A stretch of DNA of 64,000 nucleotides, from assembly GCF_963678975.1 (NCBI RefSeq), contig NC_089280.1, forward strand, positions 186,001 to 250,000, read 5' to 3'. Below, in pieces: positions 33,068 through 44,507 of this stretch. Each line of letters starts with the position of its first letter. The stretch's first letter is position 1. Below the pieces are notes generated by a model. That model saw only the letters and a program-made list of their open reading frames with translations. It was not told where the DNA came from and did not search any database. The position numbers and the translations under genes are program-made. The stretch is from Dysidea avara (taxonomy: Eukaryota > Porifera > Demospongiae > Dictyoceratida > Dysideidae).

Positions 33068-33202
33068 GGCAACTTTGAAAATGCTGCCAAATGACACATG
33101 CATGACTTGGCAGTCTCTCTACAGATAGCAGACAAGGAGGGCCAAGCTAGGGACTACTGGAACCTGGGAGCTGTGTACTGAGAGATAGGGCTAAGTACTT
33201 AA
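33068..33202 (+). pseudogene. TPR-repeat gene fragment
   Basis: The frame reads GNFENAAK, stop, HMHDLAVSLQIADKEGQARD, YWNLGAVY, stop, EIG. The spacing and residues (A..H..DLA..I.DK.GQ.R...NLG..Y) are those of the 40-residue tetratricopeptide repeats of the GPSM2/NPHP3-like type, which bind partner proteins. Two in-frame TGA codons (33092 and 33179) and no flanking repeats show it is a relic, or a mis-spliced fragment of a nearby gene. Confidence 0.6.
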
Positions 33203-33857
33203 CTCAATGTATTAACTTACTTACAGTCACAATAGCAAACCTTAATGTAGTATTATAAAAACCATATGTCCTTTACACCCCAAAAACCAATCCCACACGT
33301 GAAAATTCTTAGTGTGTGTTGAAACATGACATAGGAATAATGTTCTGAGAACTATTTGCCCACAATATTGAAACCACAATTAGTCATCTGATGCTAATGA
33401 ATTTTTGTACAGGAGTCAGTGGGAACAGCGAGTTGGGGTTAGCAATACCGCGCTCCAGAAAACTGAAGGAATTAATTAATACTAATGACATATTTTGGTT
33501 AGTTAAACATAAAAGGCCTATACTGATTATGCAAGCAATTAGAACATAATTATCACATAATAATCGATCACAAGGATATAATATCATTATATAAATAGCT
33601 CTTTATCCTATCACGATAAATGTATTATTGCTATTATCGCACAGACCAGCATGGCTCGCAAAATGTTAATACACTTCCACATTACAAAATTAAATAATCT
33701 ACTCTGGTCCAGACCGGATATATTTCTATAAAGCTAGTGATGCCCAGATAATCCAGACAAAATAAGACCCAGGGGTGCCTTTATCACTGGCCATTCCATC
33801 ATACAAGTACGTAACTTGGGTGACTATGACTTAGGGATCTGCAATACATATCAATAT
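33203..33857. other. Non-coding stretch, nothing recognised
   Basis: No exon or element ends seen. The last 25 bases (TTAGGGATCTGCAATACATA and on) recur at 1763-1790, so the hAT-like element at 33866 inserted into a repeat. Confidence 0.5.
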
Positions 33858-34189
33858 GGCAATATTAGTGTTTTTCTAGTATATTAGAACTAGAACTAAA
33901 AGCAGTTTTAGTACAGCCTTTCCTTTTTAGTTCTAGGAACTAGAACTAAACTATAATTCCATTACAGTCTACTTAAAAAACTGGAACTATACTAGAAAAG
34001 TGTTGTTTTTAAGTTTTTTAACAAGAACTAAACTAAAATTAATAGCTTTATATATAGTACAAATACTAGAACTAAACTTAAACTTTTAGTACTACTGTAA
34101 CTGTTGTTTGAAATTTAGCAGGAACCTGATTAATGAACTGACTATCAACAATCTGGCACATTAAAGCCTCACTTTGAAGTACATATTGA

Positions 34190-34745
34190 CAGTGTTGGGA
34201 ATAATGTGTTACATAAGTAATGCATTACATAATATTATTACTTTTGTGGTAACTAAGTAATATAACGAAATACGCTATAAAAATGGGTAATATAACTCAA
34301 GTTATCTTACTTACAAATGTAACGCTTTACCTAAGTAGTGTAGTTACTGTAATGAATCTAATATTACATAATTTTATTACTACAAGTAACAACGAAGTTA
34401 CTAATCTCGTTAGTTATCCTCTGAGTAACGTCTAGCCACAATGAAGCCTACTGAATGAAGCTTATTCACCAGCTTCTCACTTATAACCAAGATTTGCACA
34501 TTGTCCAACAACGCAATCATGTCACGTGATAAAGTGGTAGTTTCACACGTGGTAGTTTCACACGTGGTAGTTTCACACGTGGTAGTTTCACACGTGACAG
34601 CTTAAGGCTGTGGACACAAAGTAATATAATATGTAATATTATTATAGTTACTTTATTTTATGGATAATATGTAACTGTAACTAAATAGTTCAGTTGCAAG
34701 TAATATGTAACTAGTTACTTTTACAAAGTAACTTGCCCAACACTG
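34190..34745. mobile_element. hAT MITE with CAGTGTTGGG ends
   Basis: Left end CAGTGTTGGGAATAATGTGT and right end ACTTGCCCAACACTG are inverted. CATATTGA at 34182-34189 and 34746-34753 is a perfect 8-bp duplication. Many GTAAC/GTTAC blocks fill the inside, and GTGGTAGTTTCACAC is tandemly repeated about four times at 34538-34600. This CAGTGTTGGG MITE type is widespread in animals. Confidence 0.88.
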
Positions 34746-35375
34746 CATATTGATGATAACTCCTTTGTAAAAACAAAGGCAACTTTCTAAAGTGGCTTGT
34801 GACATTTTAGCAACCACCGCTCTGTTGGAAAGAATGATTTTCTTCTGGTGGAGAGGTGGCAGGGGGGAAACAAAGCCACGTAACAGACAAAACTTAAAGA
34901 GGTTTTCTTACATAGAAACAAGAAGTATACTGTTTAGGTAGGATATTTAAAAAAAAATCTTTTATTAGGGCATACTTCTCAAAATGGTATAGGATGATAA
35001 TTCTAATACACATATTATAGTCAATGATCAAGTTTTTGTAAAAGCAACGAATAAGTATGACAAAGTATGATTATATTCTTAGCATCAGTATTGTACTATA
35101 ATAACACTTATTAAATTGCAGGTACTATAATACTAACTAAATTTGTTTCAGTCATGGATACTAGAACTAATACAAACTATTATTGTTTCTAACAAGGAAC
35201 ACTAGAACTAATACTAACTAAAATTGTTTCAGTCATGGATACTAGAACTAATACAAACTATTATTGTTTCTAACAAGGAACACTAGAACTAATACTAACT
35301 AAAATTGTTTTAAACAATGAATACTAGAACTAATACTAACTTAAAATATTTCTGATAACTGAACTAGAACTAGAA

Positions 35376-37913
35376 CTGTACTAGAACATTATACCTGTAC
35401 TAGAACATTATACCTGTACTAGAACATTATACCTGTACTAGAACATTATACCTGTACTAGAACATTATACCTGTACTAGAACATTATACCTGTACTAGAA
35501 CATTATACCTGTACTAGAACATTATACCTGTACTAGAACATTATACCTGTACTAGAACATTATACCTGTACTAGAACATTATACCTGTACTAGAACATTA
35601 TACCTGTACTAGAACATTATACCTGTACTAGAACATTATACTTGTACTAGAACATTATACCTGTACTAGAACATTACAACTGTACTAGAACATTATACCT
35701 GTACTAGAACATTATACCTGTACTAGAACATTATACCTGTACTAGAACATTATACCTGTACTAGAACATTATACCTGTACTAGAACATTATACCTGTACT
35801 AGAACATTATACCTGTACTAGAACATTATACCTGTACTAGAACATTATAACTGTACTAGAACATTATACCTGTACTAGAACATTATACCTGTACTAGAAC
35901 ATTATACCTGTACTAGAACATTATACCTGTACTAGAACATTATACCTGTACTAGAACATTACAACTGTACTAGAACATTATACCTGTACTAGAACATTAT
36001 ACCTGTACTAGAACATTATACCTGTACTAGAACATTATACCTGTACTAGAACATTATAACTGTACTAGAACATTATACCTGTACTAGAACATTACAACTG
36101 TACTAGAACATTATACCTGTACTAGAACATTATACCTGTACTAGAACATTATACCTGTACTAGAACATTATACCTGTACTAGAACATTATACCTGTACTA
36201 GAACATTATACCTGTACTAGAACATTATACCTGTACTAGAACATTATACCTGTACTAGAACATTATACCTGTACTAGAACATTATACCTGTACTAGAACA
36301 TTATAACTGTACTAGAACATTATACCTGTACTAGAACATTATACCTGTACTAGAACATTATACCTGTACTAGAACATTATACCTGTACTAGAACATTATA
36401 CCTGTACTAGAACATTATAACTGTACTAGAACATTATACCTGTACTAGAACATTATACCTGTACTAGAACATTATACCTGTACTAGAACATTATACCTGT
36501 ACTAGAACATTATACCTGTACTAGAACATTATACCTGTACTAGAACATTATAACTGTACTAGAACATTATACCTGTACTAGAACATTATACCTGTACTAG
36601 AACATTATACCTGTACTAGAACATTATACCTGTACTAGAACATTATACCTGTACTAGAACATTACAACTGTACTAGAACATTATACCTGTACTAGAACAT
36701 TATACCTGTACTAGAACATTATAACTGTACTAGAACATTATACCTGTACTAGAACATTATACCTGTACTAGAACATTATACCTGTACTAGAACATTATAA
36801 CTGTACTAGAACATTATACCTGTACTAGAACATTATACCTGTACTAGAACATTATAACTGTACTAGAACATTATACCTGTACTAGAACATTATACCTGTA
36901 CTAGAACATTATAACTGTACTAGAACATTATACCTGTACTAGAACATTATACCTGTACTAGAACATTATACCTGTACTAGAACATTATACCTGTACTAGA
37001 ACATTATACCTGTACTAGAACATTACAACTGTACTAGAACATTATACCTGTACTAGAACATTATACCTGTACTAGAACATTATACCTGTACTAGAACATT
37101 ATACCTGTACTAGAACATTATACCTGTACTAGAACATTATACCTGTACTAGAACATTATACCTGTACTAGAACATTATACCTGTACTAGAACATTATACC
37201 TGTACTAGAACATTATACCTGTACTAGAACATTATACCTGTACTAGAACATTATACCTGTACTAGAACATTATACCTGTACTAGAACATTATACCTGTAC
37301 TAGAACATTATACTTGTACTAGAACATTATACCTGTACTAGAACATTACAACTGTACTAGAACATTATACCTGTACTAGAACATTATACCTGTACTAGAA
37401 CATTATACCTGTACTAGAACATTATACCTGTACTAGAACATTATACCTGTACTAGAACATTATACCTGTACTAGAACATTATACCTGTACTAGAACATTA
37501 TAACTGTACTAGAACATTATACCTGTACTAGAACATTATACCTGTACTAGAACATTATACCTGTACTAGAACATTATACCTGTACTAGAACATTATACCT
37601 GTACTAGAACATTACAACTGTACTAGAACATTATACCTGTACTAGAACATTATACCTGTACTAGAACATTATACCTGTACTAGAACATTATACCTGTACT
37701 AGAACATTATACCTGTACTAGAACATTATACCTGTACTAGAACATTATACCTGTACTAGAACATTATACCTGTACTAGAACATTATACCTGTACTAGAAC
37801 ATTATACCTGTACTAGAACATTATACCTGTACTAGAACATTATACCTGTACTAGAACATTATACCTGTACTAGAACATTATACCTGTACTAGAACATTAT
37901 ACCTGTACTAGAA
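35376..37913 (+). repeat. Minisatellite, 19-bp unit, about 133 copies
   Basis: Unit CTGTACTAGAACATTATAC. Nearly all copies are identical; variants carry ATAAC, ACAAC or ACTTG at the junction of units. Length 2538 bases divided by 19 gives about 133 copies. The unit contains TACTAGAA, which is also the inner end of the element's right terminal repeat. Confidence 0.95.
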
Positions 37914-38213
37914 AAACACTAGGCAATATATCGATACAGCAAATAAGCATCATGATACAATACTGTACTTAGAAAATATCAATATACCGAAGTTTTCGAG
38001 TAGAACAGTCAGTGATTGCTCTATTATTGTAACAGTGATCTAGATACTCAAACAGAAAGTCTCTCTATTTACATGTGCTATAAATCAATGGTACAAGAAG
38101 CCATACAAATATGCATGTATAAGTGCTGCTATTACGGCTAAAATATTCTTACCCTGGTCTTCTCTGTTACACTTTAAGCTGCACCACTAAGCAGTAAACA
38201 ATCTGCTATATAC

Positions 38214-38345
38214 ATACCGTAAAGTAAAAAACTTTGGTGGTAAAAAAGTGTGATGAAACCCCCCTGTTGAAAAAATTGGCGGAAAAAACTTTGGCGATTG
38301 AAATAATATTAGCCAAAGTTTCTACCACCAAAATTTTTACTGTAC
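38214..38345. mobile_element. Short MITE with TACCGTAAAG ends
   Basis: TACCGTAAAGTAAAAAACTT at the left is matched in reverse complement by AAATTTTTACTGTA at the right, with inner arms ACTTTGGTGGTA and TACCACCAAA. A related, more diverged palindromic piece lies at 38776-38865 (GGCGAAAAAAGTTTTGGCG against CCGCCGAAGTTTTTT). Confidence 0.65.
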
Positions 38346-38775
38346 GGGATATTAAACGACAAGGTGTCAACTCATCAGATAAATAGTGTAGTATGTGTAT
38401 AGGTAACTAGCATTGTTGTTGTAGCAGTACTTTTGTAGCTACTGATCTAATGACGTGGTAGTAAAGGCGCTTGCTTCGCTATCTCCTGCAATGCAGAGAG
38501 CAACCATACAGTATTTACTTTTCTAGTGAACTCCAGTAGCAGAGGGTATCACGTATATCAAAGTATTTGGCCAAATCCATCGCGAGACGATGAACTAGCT
38601 GATGTGCGAACGGGAAGCTGGTCGGAAATTCAATCTCGGCCAAGGAGTGCTTATACTGAACAGTGGGACAAATTCCTAGGAAGATCTCCAAAGTCAGCTT
38701 GATCTTTATTGCATGGTGGTACAAGCTGGCACAAGTTCTAGTTACTCAATGTGCTCGTGTAATAATCTAAAATAA

Positions 38776-38865
38776 TTGGCGAAAAAAGTTTTGGCGAATT
38801 GAACGATATTCACCAAATTCGTCAAAGTTTTTACCGCCGAAGTTTTTTACTATATGGTACTAGCC
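38776..38865. mobile_element. Related short palindromic MITE
   Basis: Diverged relative of 38214-38345, with ATTGGCGAAAAAAGTTTTGG on one arm and AAAGTTTTTACCGCCGAAG on the other. Confidence 0.5.
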
Positions 38866-38927
38866 ATCTTGACAACTCATCAAAATGTGGAGTAATCCGG
38901 ACAAGCCTTTGTGAGAGCATGCATTAA

Positions 38928-39747
38928 GGTGGTAGTTACCTGGAAGTCGTGGTTTTGAAGCCATTGCAAATGAAGCCATATGTCGTGCCACAAATATTTA
39001 TTTATTGCATCATGTGATTAGTGTTTATGCGATAATTAAAATGGCTGTTGTGCATGTTAAGGCCCATTGCCTTGTAATACGATGAAATTCGTTACTGTTT
39101 TGTGAATATTATTAAAGAAGACATCCACTAAAGTAAGTAGAGTAGTTCAGAACCTTTGTTCACTGAGATTCAGGTGCTTTGCGCAAAACTTTGGCGGCAT
39201 ACGTCATTTGTGGTTTTAGCATGGTATGTTAGAGTGTTAGTACAACTTTCAGCGTCAGTTTTTCCAGTATACTAGTTAGGGAGACCTCTGTATTTGTGTA
39301 AAATAAGCGACTGGTATTTGTAGCAGGGCCACATGTCAAGAAAAAAAGGTTTTTGTTCCGCCTGTCGAAGTTACAGCTGGTTTTAGACCATTTTGCGATG
39401 GCCAAAAGGGCTTCATAGTGCCATAGCCATGTTTCAGCCTGGCATAGTCTAAAGCTTTGTTGAACACGCCCTGCTTATGCTGCTAAAGAATAGATTCCAC
39501 GATTTACCTTGCCATAATGTGCAACGAGCTTTGCATAAACTGACGCCGAAAAGATTTTTGCATGCTTGTACAATTGGTTCTCTAGCACCGCTGTTCAATC
39601 TCCAATGGCCATACAGACCAGCATGCAGATAGAGGAAGAGCTGGTCTACAGTCTGGTTGTCTTCACTTTAGCGTAGTTCTCCAAATCTGTTTATAACTGA
39701 ATTTTAAAAATATCCTTCAAACCAGAAATTGTGAGGTAACTGCCACC
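38928..39747. mobile_element. Non-autonomous TTAA element related to the one at 26197
   Basis: Ends GGTGGTAGTTACCT and AGGTAACTGCCACC are inverted repeats with one mismatch, flanked by TTAA (38924-38927 and 39748-39751). The GGTGG(C/T) start and TTAA target match the autonomous-type element at 26197-30126, so that kind of transposase may have moved it. The 820-bp interior has no clear gene. Confidence 0.75.
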
Positions 39748-39751
39748 TTAA

Positions 39752-40490
39752 AATGTTTGTGGTAGGCTAATTGTCTGGGTCGTGTAATAGAGGCAGGTAT
39801 CCAGGTAGAGATGTACTTTTAACAGCAACTCTGTTTTCCTTACTAAATATCATATCAGAACACACTAGCTATTTGTCACATCAGTATAATACTCAGTGTA
39901 GTTTATCAGCATTCACTGAATAAAGAAATTCGTATACACAGTGAATGTAGAATCAGTGTCAGCTCTTTAAGGTACAGATAAATTGGATATTGTTACAACT
40001 ATTACCGAATATGCCAGTCATAACTAGCCATGACCACTTCATTATAGTATCGTGGTACAGTATCATATCGAACATTTTATTGATGATGATACACAAAATG
40101 CACTATATCACACAACACTACTGTGATGAAGTTGGGAGAAACACTATTGTACATGATCTATACACATTTTTTAGCTTGTCATACTAGTATAGCCCATATT
40201 TATCCTATAACACTTATTCATGCTAGGTGATACTAAAATGTGTAACATATAAAGCCCATACTTCTATTTCCTTAACAGCAATTTTGACCTGGCCTGTAAA
40301 CAAAGAAGGCCATAATTTGAGACCACAATTATTTGCAAGTGATGCCTGGCATTTAGTCAAATTGGAGTCATTGTAGAACGCCATACACCATAATTGTAAC
40401 AGAAAGCTTAGAACAATGTGTTGACTGTGTAATCAAGTGTAGTAAAGGCATAAAATAATTGAAAACATTTGTATAATACATATCTGCTTG
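39752..40490. other. Non-coding stretch, nothing recognised
   Basis: AT-rich; short frames only. A phrase near 39769-39800 recurs at 25905-25935, showing repeat content. Confidence 0.45.
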
Positions 40491-40497
40491 TATGCGA

Positions 40498-40531
40498 ACT
40501 CACATGGACTCACATGGACTCACATGGACTC
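40498..40531 (+). repeat. Tandem ACTCACATGG, three and a half copies
   Basis: Short direct repeats of a 10-bp unit. Confidence 0.85.
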
Positions 40532-40769
40532 ACTTGTACCACCTTCATCCTTCAGATAGCTGTGAATTTAATGTTAACAAGTTTGAAAAACAAAAACAAC
40601 AGCATTAAAGGAAAAATACTAAAAGTCACTAACAGTAGACTCCATTAATAGCTTAGGCCTCTATTTAAGACCAGGTTATTTTTACAGGAAATCCTCTGAT
40701 ATATAATTGAGACAGACATTTATTTGCATTCAGGTTTACACAAGGAGTACCAAAAAGTTATAGTTGTAA

Positions 40770-41480
40770 CACACCCATGAGGTTTGTATCTGATTTGTAA
40801 AGATGACACCCAAAGGCCGCAGGCCCAAGGGTGGAGTTGCTTACAAATCAGATGCAAACTGAATGGATGTATTCTAACTGATTTGTAGTATGGGGTGTGT
40901 GCACATTGTAATTGATTTGTTTAAACTCCAGGTACTTGGTCAAAGGCCATTTTTCCATACTGGAGTGTATACAGAACATTATAACATCTAAACAGTAACT
41001 AAAGAATACAAAACCAAGACAATATTACAACAAACTATACACAAAAAATAACAACACAGAAAAACAAACAACAGATCAAAGGAGTTCATTTGTAACATGG
41101 AAGGCAAAGCTAATATTAGCTATTGGTGAGCGCCATATACAAGACACAATTTTACTCATTAACTGCTGCCTTGATGGTTAGTTGATTCATTGTTAGCTAG
41201 TTCATTCATTTAGCAGTGTGTTTCTCATGCGAAGTGTATACCATTGTACCACACATCATTTATACAGGTGTAGCTGAAGTATCTAATATTCATTTTTGAG
41301 TCGTACAGTGTTATGATAGTCTTGGTTAGCTTAATTTATTGGCAAATGAGCATGTGGTATACAGATAGCTATGGACTCAGCCTAGCAATTGTACTGCTTC
41401 CCATTCATTCAGACAAGTGCAGTGATGTGTATGAGGTTGTGTGTTTATTTGTTCCAGAGCAATTCATCTCCTTGACGCAT
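40770..41480 (+). repeat. Dispersed repeat G, second copy
   Basis: Inverted partner of 30780-31450, including the hairpin around GGCCGCAGGCCCAAGGG at 40818-40834 with arms TTTGTATCTGATTTGTAAA and its complement, and the AGTCTTGGTTAGCTTAATTT block. Confidence 0.7.
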
Positions 41481-41748
41481 TAGCCAAATTCATTGCCTTA
41501 ATTGTGTCAAGGGCAGCCATAGAAGGTTTTCTAAGATTTCCAGAAACCGGTCAAGTGCACTCTAGCGGTTAAAAATATGATTTGCAAGGCACAAGACATA
41601 CAGATCGAGATACTCTAATAGAGCAATCAATCACTCTAATAAAGCAGTCACAGTATTAAACAGTGTAGCAGGTTATTAGCTATAAATAAGGATTTTAGGT
41701 ACTTTATAAGTAATATTAATATATCATTAAGTACAGTAGTACTTACCT

Positions 41749-41994
41749 AGTATTTTAAAAATTGTTAATTTAAAAAGGAAGTAGGGATCTATGCAATAAA
41801 AAGTTGTGAAACAAGAGATTAATGATGGTATTACAGCATAGCTCAGTGGCAAAGTCCCTACTAAATAGCTAATGTGCCAAAGTAGGGACTTTCCCACTGA
41901 GCTATGCTGTAACACCATCATTCATCTCTTGTTTCACTACTGTTTATTGCATAGATCCCTACTTCCTTTTTAAATTAACAATTTTTAAAATACT
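41749..41994. mobile_element. Hairpin MITE family A, copy 3
   Basis: The best-preserved hairpin of the family: outer arms AGTATTTTAAAAATTGTTAA and its complement, inner arms GGATCTATGCAATAAAAAG and AAAGTCCCTACT. The centre lies near 41868. Confidence 0.8.
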
Positions 41995-43150
41995 ATTTTT
42001 GTTGTTGTTGCACAGCTAGCTACAATGTAACTTGTATTAGTGTATTTTCCACACCTGTGGGTATGGAAAAAGCAGATACCATCACTTACATATAAACATC
42101 TTGCCCATTTGCTCAGTGAGAAGTGGAGTTTCCCATATTCTGTGGTTATGGGCAGGCTTCGCTGTAGTTTGGGGTCCTCCTTGCTGCACTCTTCAGCTAT
42201 GTGTATCAGAGGATTGCTTTCTAGATCCAAGTGTCAATGTGTGCCTACAGCCATTGGCCTTGCTGTTGCTGAGTGATACCTGTCTCCTATAGAACAATGA
42301 TTAATGTAATATTATACTAATTTTATATTGTGCTTGCTTCTTTTTCTTATAAAAATAGCTATGACTACCAGAACAACATAACTGTTCTATCATACATGAC
42401 TGTTGTACTAGATTGACTGTTGTATTAGATGTCAGCCAAGGGGTGTGCAGCTAGCTAGCTAGACCAATAAGGAGCGAGTGATCTGGTGTATTGTTAAGTA
42501 AATAGCTAGACTGTTAAGAGGTTAGGTCTCAGTACTTTTTCACTTTTAATCCATCTACAGATCTTTATTTGGTGGCCATGGTTGCAAACCTATCATGAAC
42601 CGGATCCCAATGGTGAAGTTGCAGATATCTAGCAAGTGTACCTCTTACAGTAGTGCCAAGACTGAAGCGCTTCTGAAATCTAGCTCTGAAATAATTCTGT
42701 TGTGTCTAAATATGCCACTGAAAAAAAAAGCATTGATACGGAAAATTAAAGTCTAACAGCCTGATTGAGGATAAAATAAAAGACAAGGCGCAGAGAGCCT
42801 ACACTAATCGAAACCCCAAAAGGCACATCCCACTGGTGAGTTTGTTATTGTGGTATAAAATGTGCTATTTTGTTTGGTCTGATGCCTTGCAACTGTGGTC
42901 AGTGAGGCAGTCAGTGAGACTAAAATTCGAGTTTAAGCGACTTTTTAAAATTGTATATCCGGCCAACTTTGTTTTAATGCTGTAGTATGTGGTATATGAA
43001 CTAGTACTATTTCATAAAGGTGATTTTTGTTGTGTAAAATGTCTGTAGGATGATATTAGAAAGTGAAATTTTGGGCAGCGTGTGAATGTTTCACCACAAT
43101 CCCTACTTAAACGGTAGTACCATTTGATAAGTAGAGATTGATAAGAAATC
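41749..43150 (+). repeat. Dispersed repeat E, second copy
   Basis: Inverted partner of 9575-10966. Its first 246 bases are hairpin MITE family A. The remainder includes GAACCGGATCCCAATGG, CCCCAAAAGGCACATCCCA and CAGTGAGGCAGTCAGTGAG, the last being the site expanded into a microsatellite in the copy at 62990-63685. Confidence 0.75.
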
Positions 43151-43219
43151 ATATGGCTTTGGATATTTTTGCACTTCAAAAAACAGCTTTGAAATAATTT
43201 TATCTGAAAAACTCACTTG

Positions 43220-44500
43220 GAATGCATTAGTACTGCTATTATGTGGTTACTGCTCTAGATAGAAAGTTATGTACTTGTGTGGCCTTTTTGGACATTTGTG
43301 AGGCCTTTGACTCTCTTGACCCCATCATATATTACTACAAAACTTGAATAACTTTGGACTCTATGGAACATTAATTTGTGAGTTTTTATCGGATCGTTTT
43401 CAATGTGTAAAGAATTCTCACTCATGTTCTAGTTGGGCCGGTGAGAAGTGGTGTTCCTCAGGGCAGTTCCCAGGTTCCCTGCTGTTTTTGCTGTGTGTCA
43501 ATGAAATGCCATCTCAAGCTATCCATGCTAGGTTGCTGCAATTTTCAGATGATACTGCATTAATCTGTACTGGCCCGTCCCTTGACATAGTGAATGAGTG
43601 TCTGTCTCAGAATTTGTCTTGCTTCTTTCATGGATTACGCAGAGTAACATGTGATTCAACACTCAGAAATCTGTGGTTTCAACTTCAAATACTTTGCCAC
43701 GTGAAGTTCAGATCAATGGTGTTCTCTAATCTACAGTCACCTCTCAGAAGTATCTGAGAATAACATTTGATAATAAACTGGATTGGTCAACTTATGTAGC
43801 TAAGAAGATGTCTTTTTATTTATTCTGGAATAACACCCACAGAAAAACTTTACCAACTGAAGTCATCAAGATGTAAGTGGATTCCCTTGTGTTATCTTGC
43901 TTGATTTATTCTTTTCCGGTTTGGGGTCCTTTGTTGTACCAGCTGAACATTCATCACTTACAATGCTTACATAATTGGGGTGTGAGTATCACTGTTTCAT
44001 TGCAGAAATTTGACCACAAGTCAGAACATTATACCAGCTTTAACTGGCTGACAGTTTCATCTTTAATTAAGTACCGCTGCTTGTGTGCTTTACACAAGAT
44101 CTATATGGGTGATGGTACTGTGCTGGATCCTCCAGTAGTATTTGGAACTAATCATAAGAATTATACTAGATCCTCACAAAGATTTATTCAGCCAACTTTC
44201 TGTAGATTGTCCTTTACTAAAAAACTGTTAAAACATTTGCTGCACTCTGGTGGAATACCTGCCTGATAAGTTGCTCTGTCCTCCACTTTTCCTACTTCAG
44301 TGTATAATTTTATGTTGTGTAATGATGTGTAATATTTTTGTGTGGTGTATTTGTGTAGTGTACAAATAGTTCCTGTATCTGTGTGTTTGTGTTGTACTTA
44401 TTGCTTCTGTACTTGTGTGTTTATTGTAGTTGTGTGTTTGTTTTTATACTCTTGTATATACGGAAGAACAACTATGCTGAATATTTGAGCTAAAATAAAA
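43220..44500 (+). pseudogene. LINE reverse transcriptase fragment 1
   Basis: Starts with a block reading FLDICEAFDSLDPI (reverse transcriptase motif with catalytic Asp), then LCEFLSDRFQCVKN, SLLFLLCVNEMPSQ and LLQFSDDTALIC, where the YADD box has become FSDD. After frameshifts it continues with DSLVLSCLIYSFPVWGPLL and FDHKSEHYTSFNWLTVSSLI to LPDKLLC-like sequence. It ends near 44500 in AAAATAAAAATAAAA. The 5' part, including the endonuclease, is missing. Frame changes near 43430, 43630 and 43860. Confidence 0.75.
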
Positions 44501-44507
44501 ATAAAAG

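Larger units (their letters stand above)
33866..37921. mobile_element. hAT-like element filled by a 19-bp satellite
   Basis: Perfect 16-bp ends TAGTGTTTTTCTAGTA and TACTAGAAAAACACTA with a perfect 8-bp target duplication GGCAATAT (33858-33865 and 37922-37929). These are hAT features. The 4.06-kb interior has no transposase. Its left 1.5 kb is rich in degenerate CTAGAACTAAAACTAA-like motifs, has a nested element at 34190-34745, and its right 2.5 kb is a tandem array ending inside the right terminal repeat. Confidence 0.85.

Noticed and set aside
35376..37913. Possible CRISPR-like array of regular repeats.
   Set aside because: The units are directly adjacent with no variable spacers, in a eukaryotic context inside a hAT-like element: it is a minisatellite.
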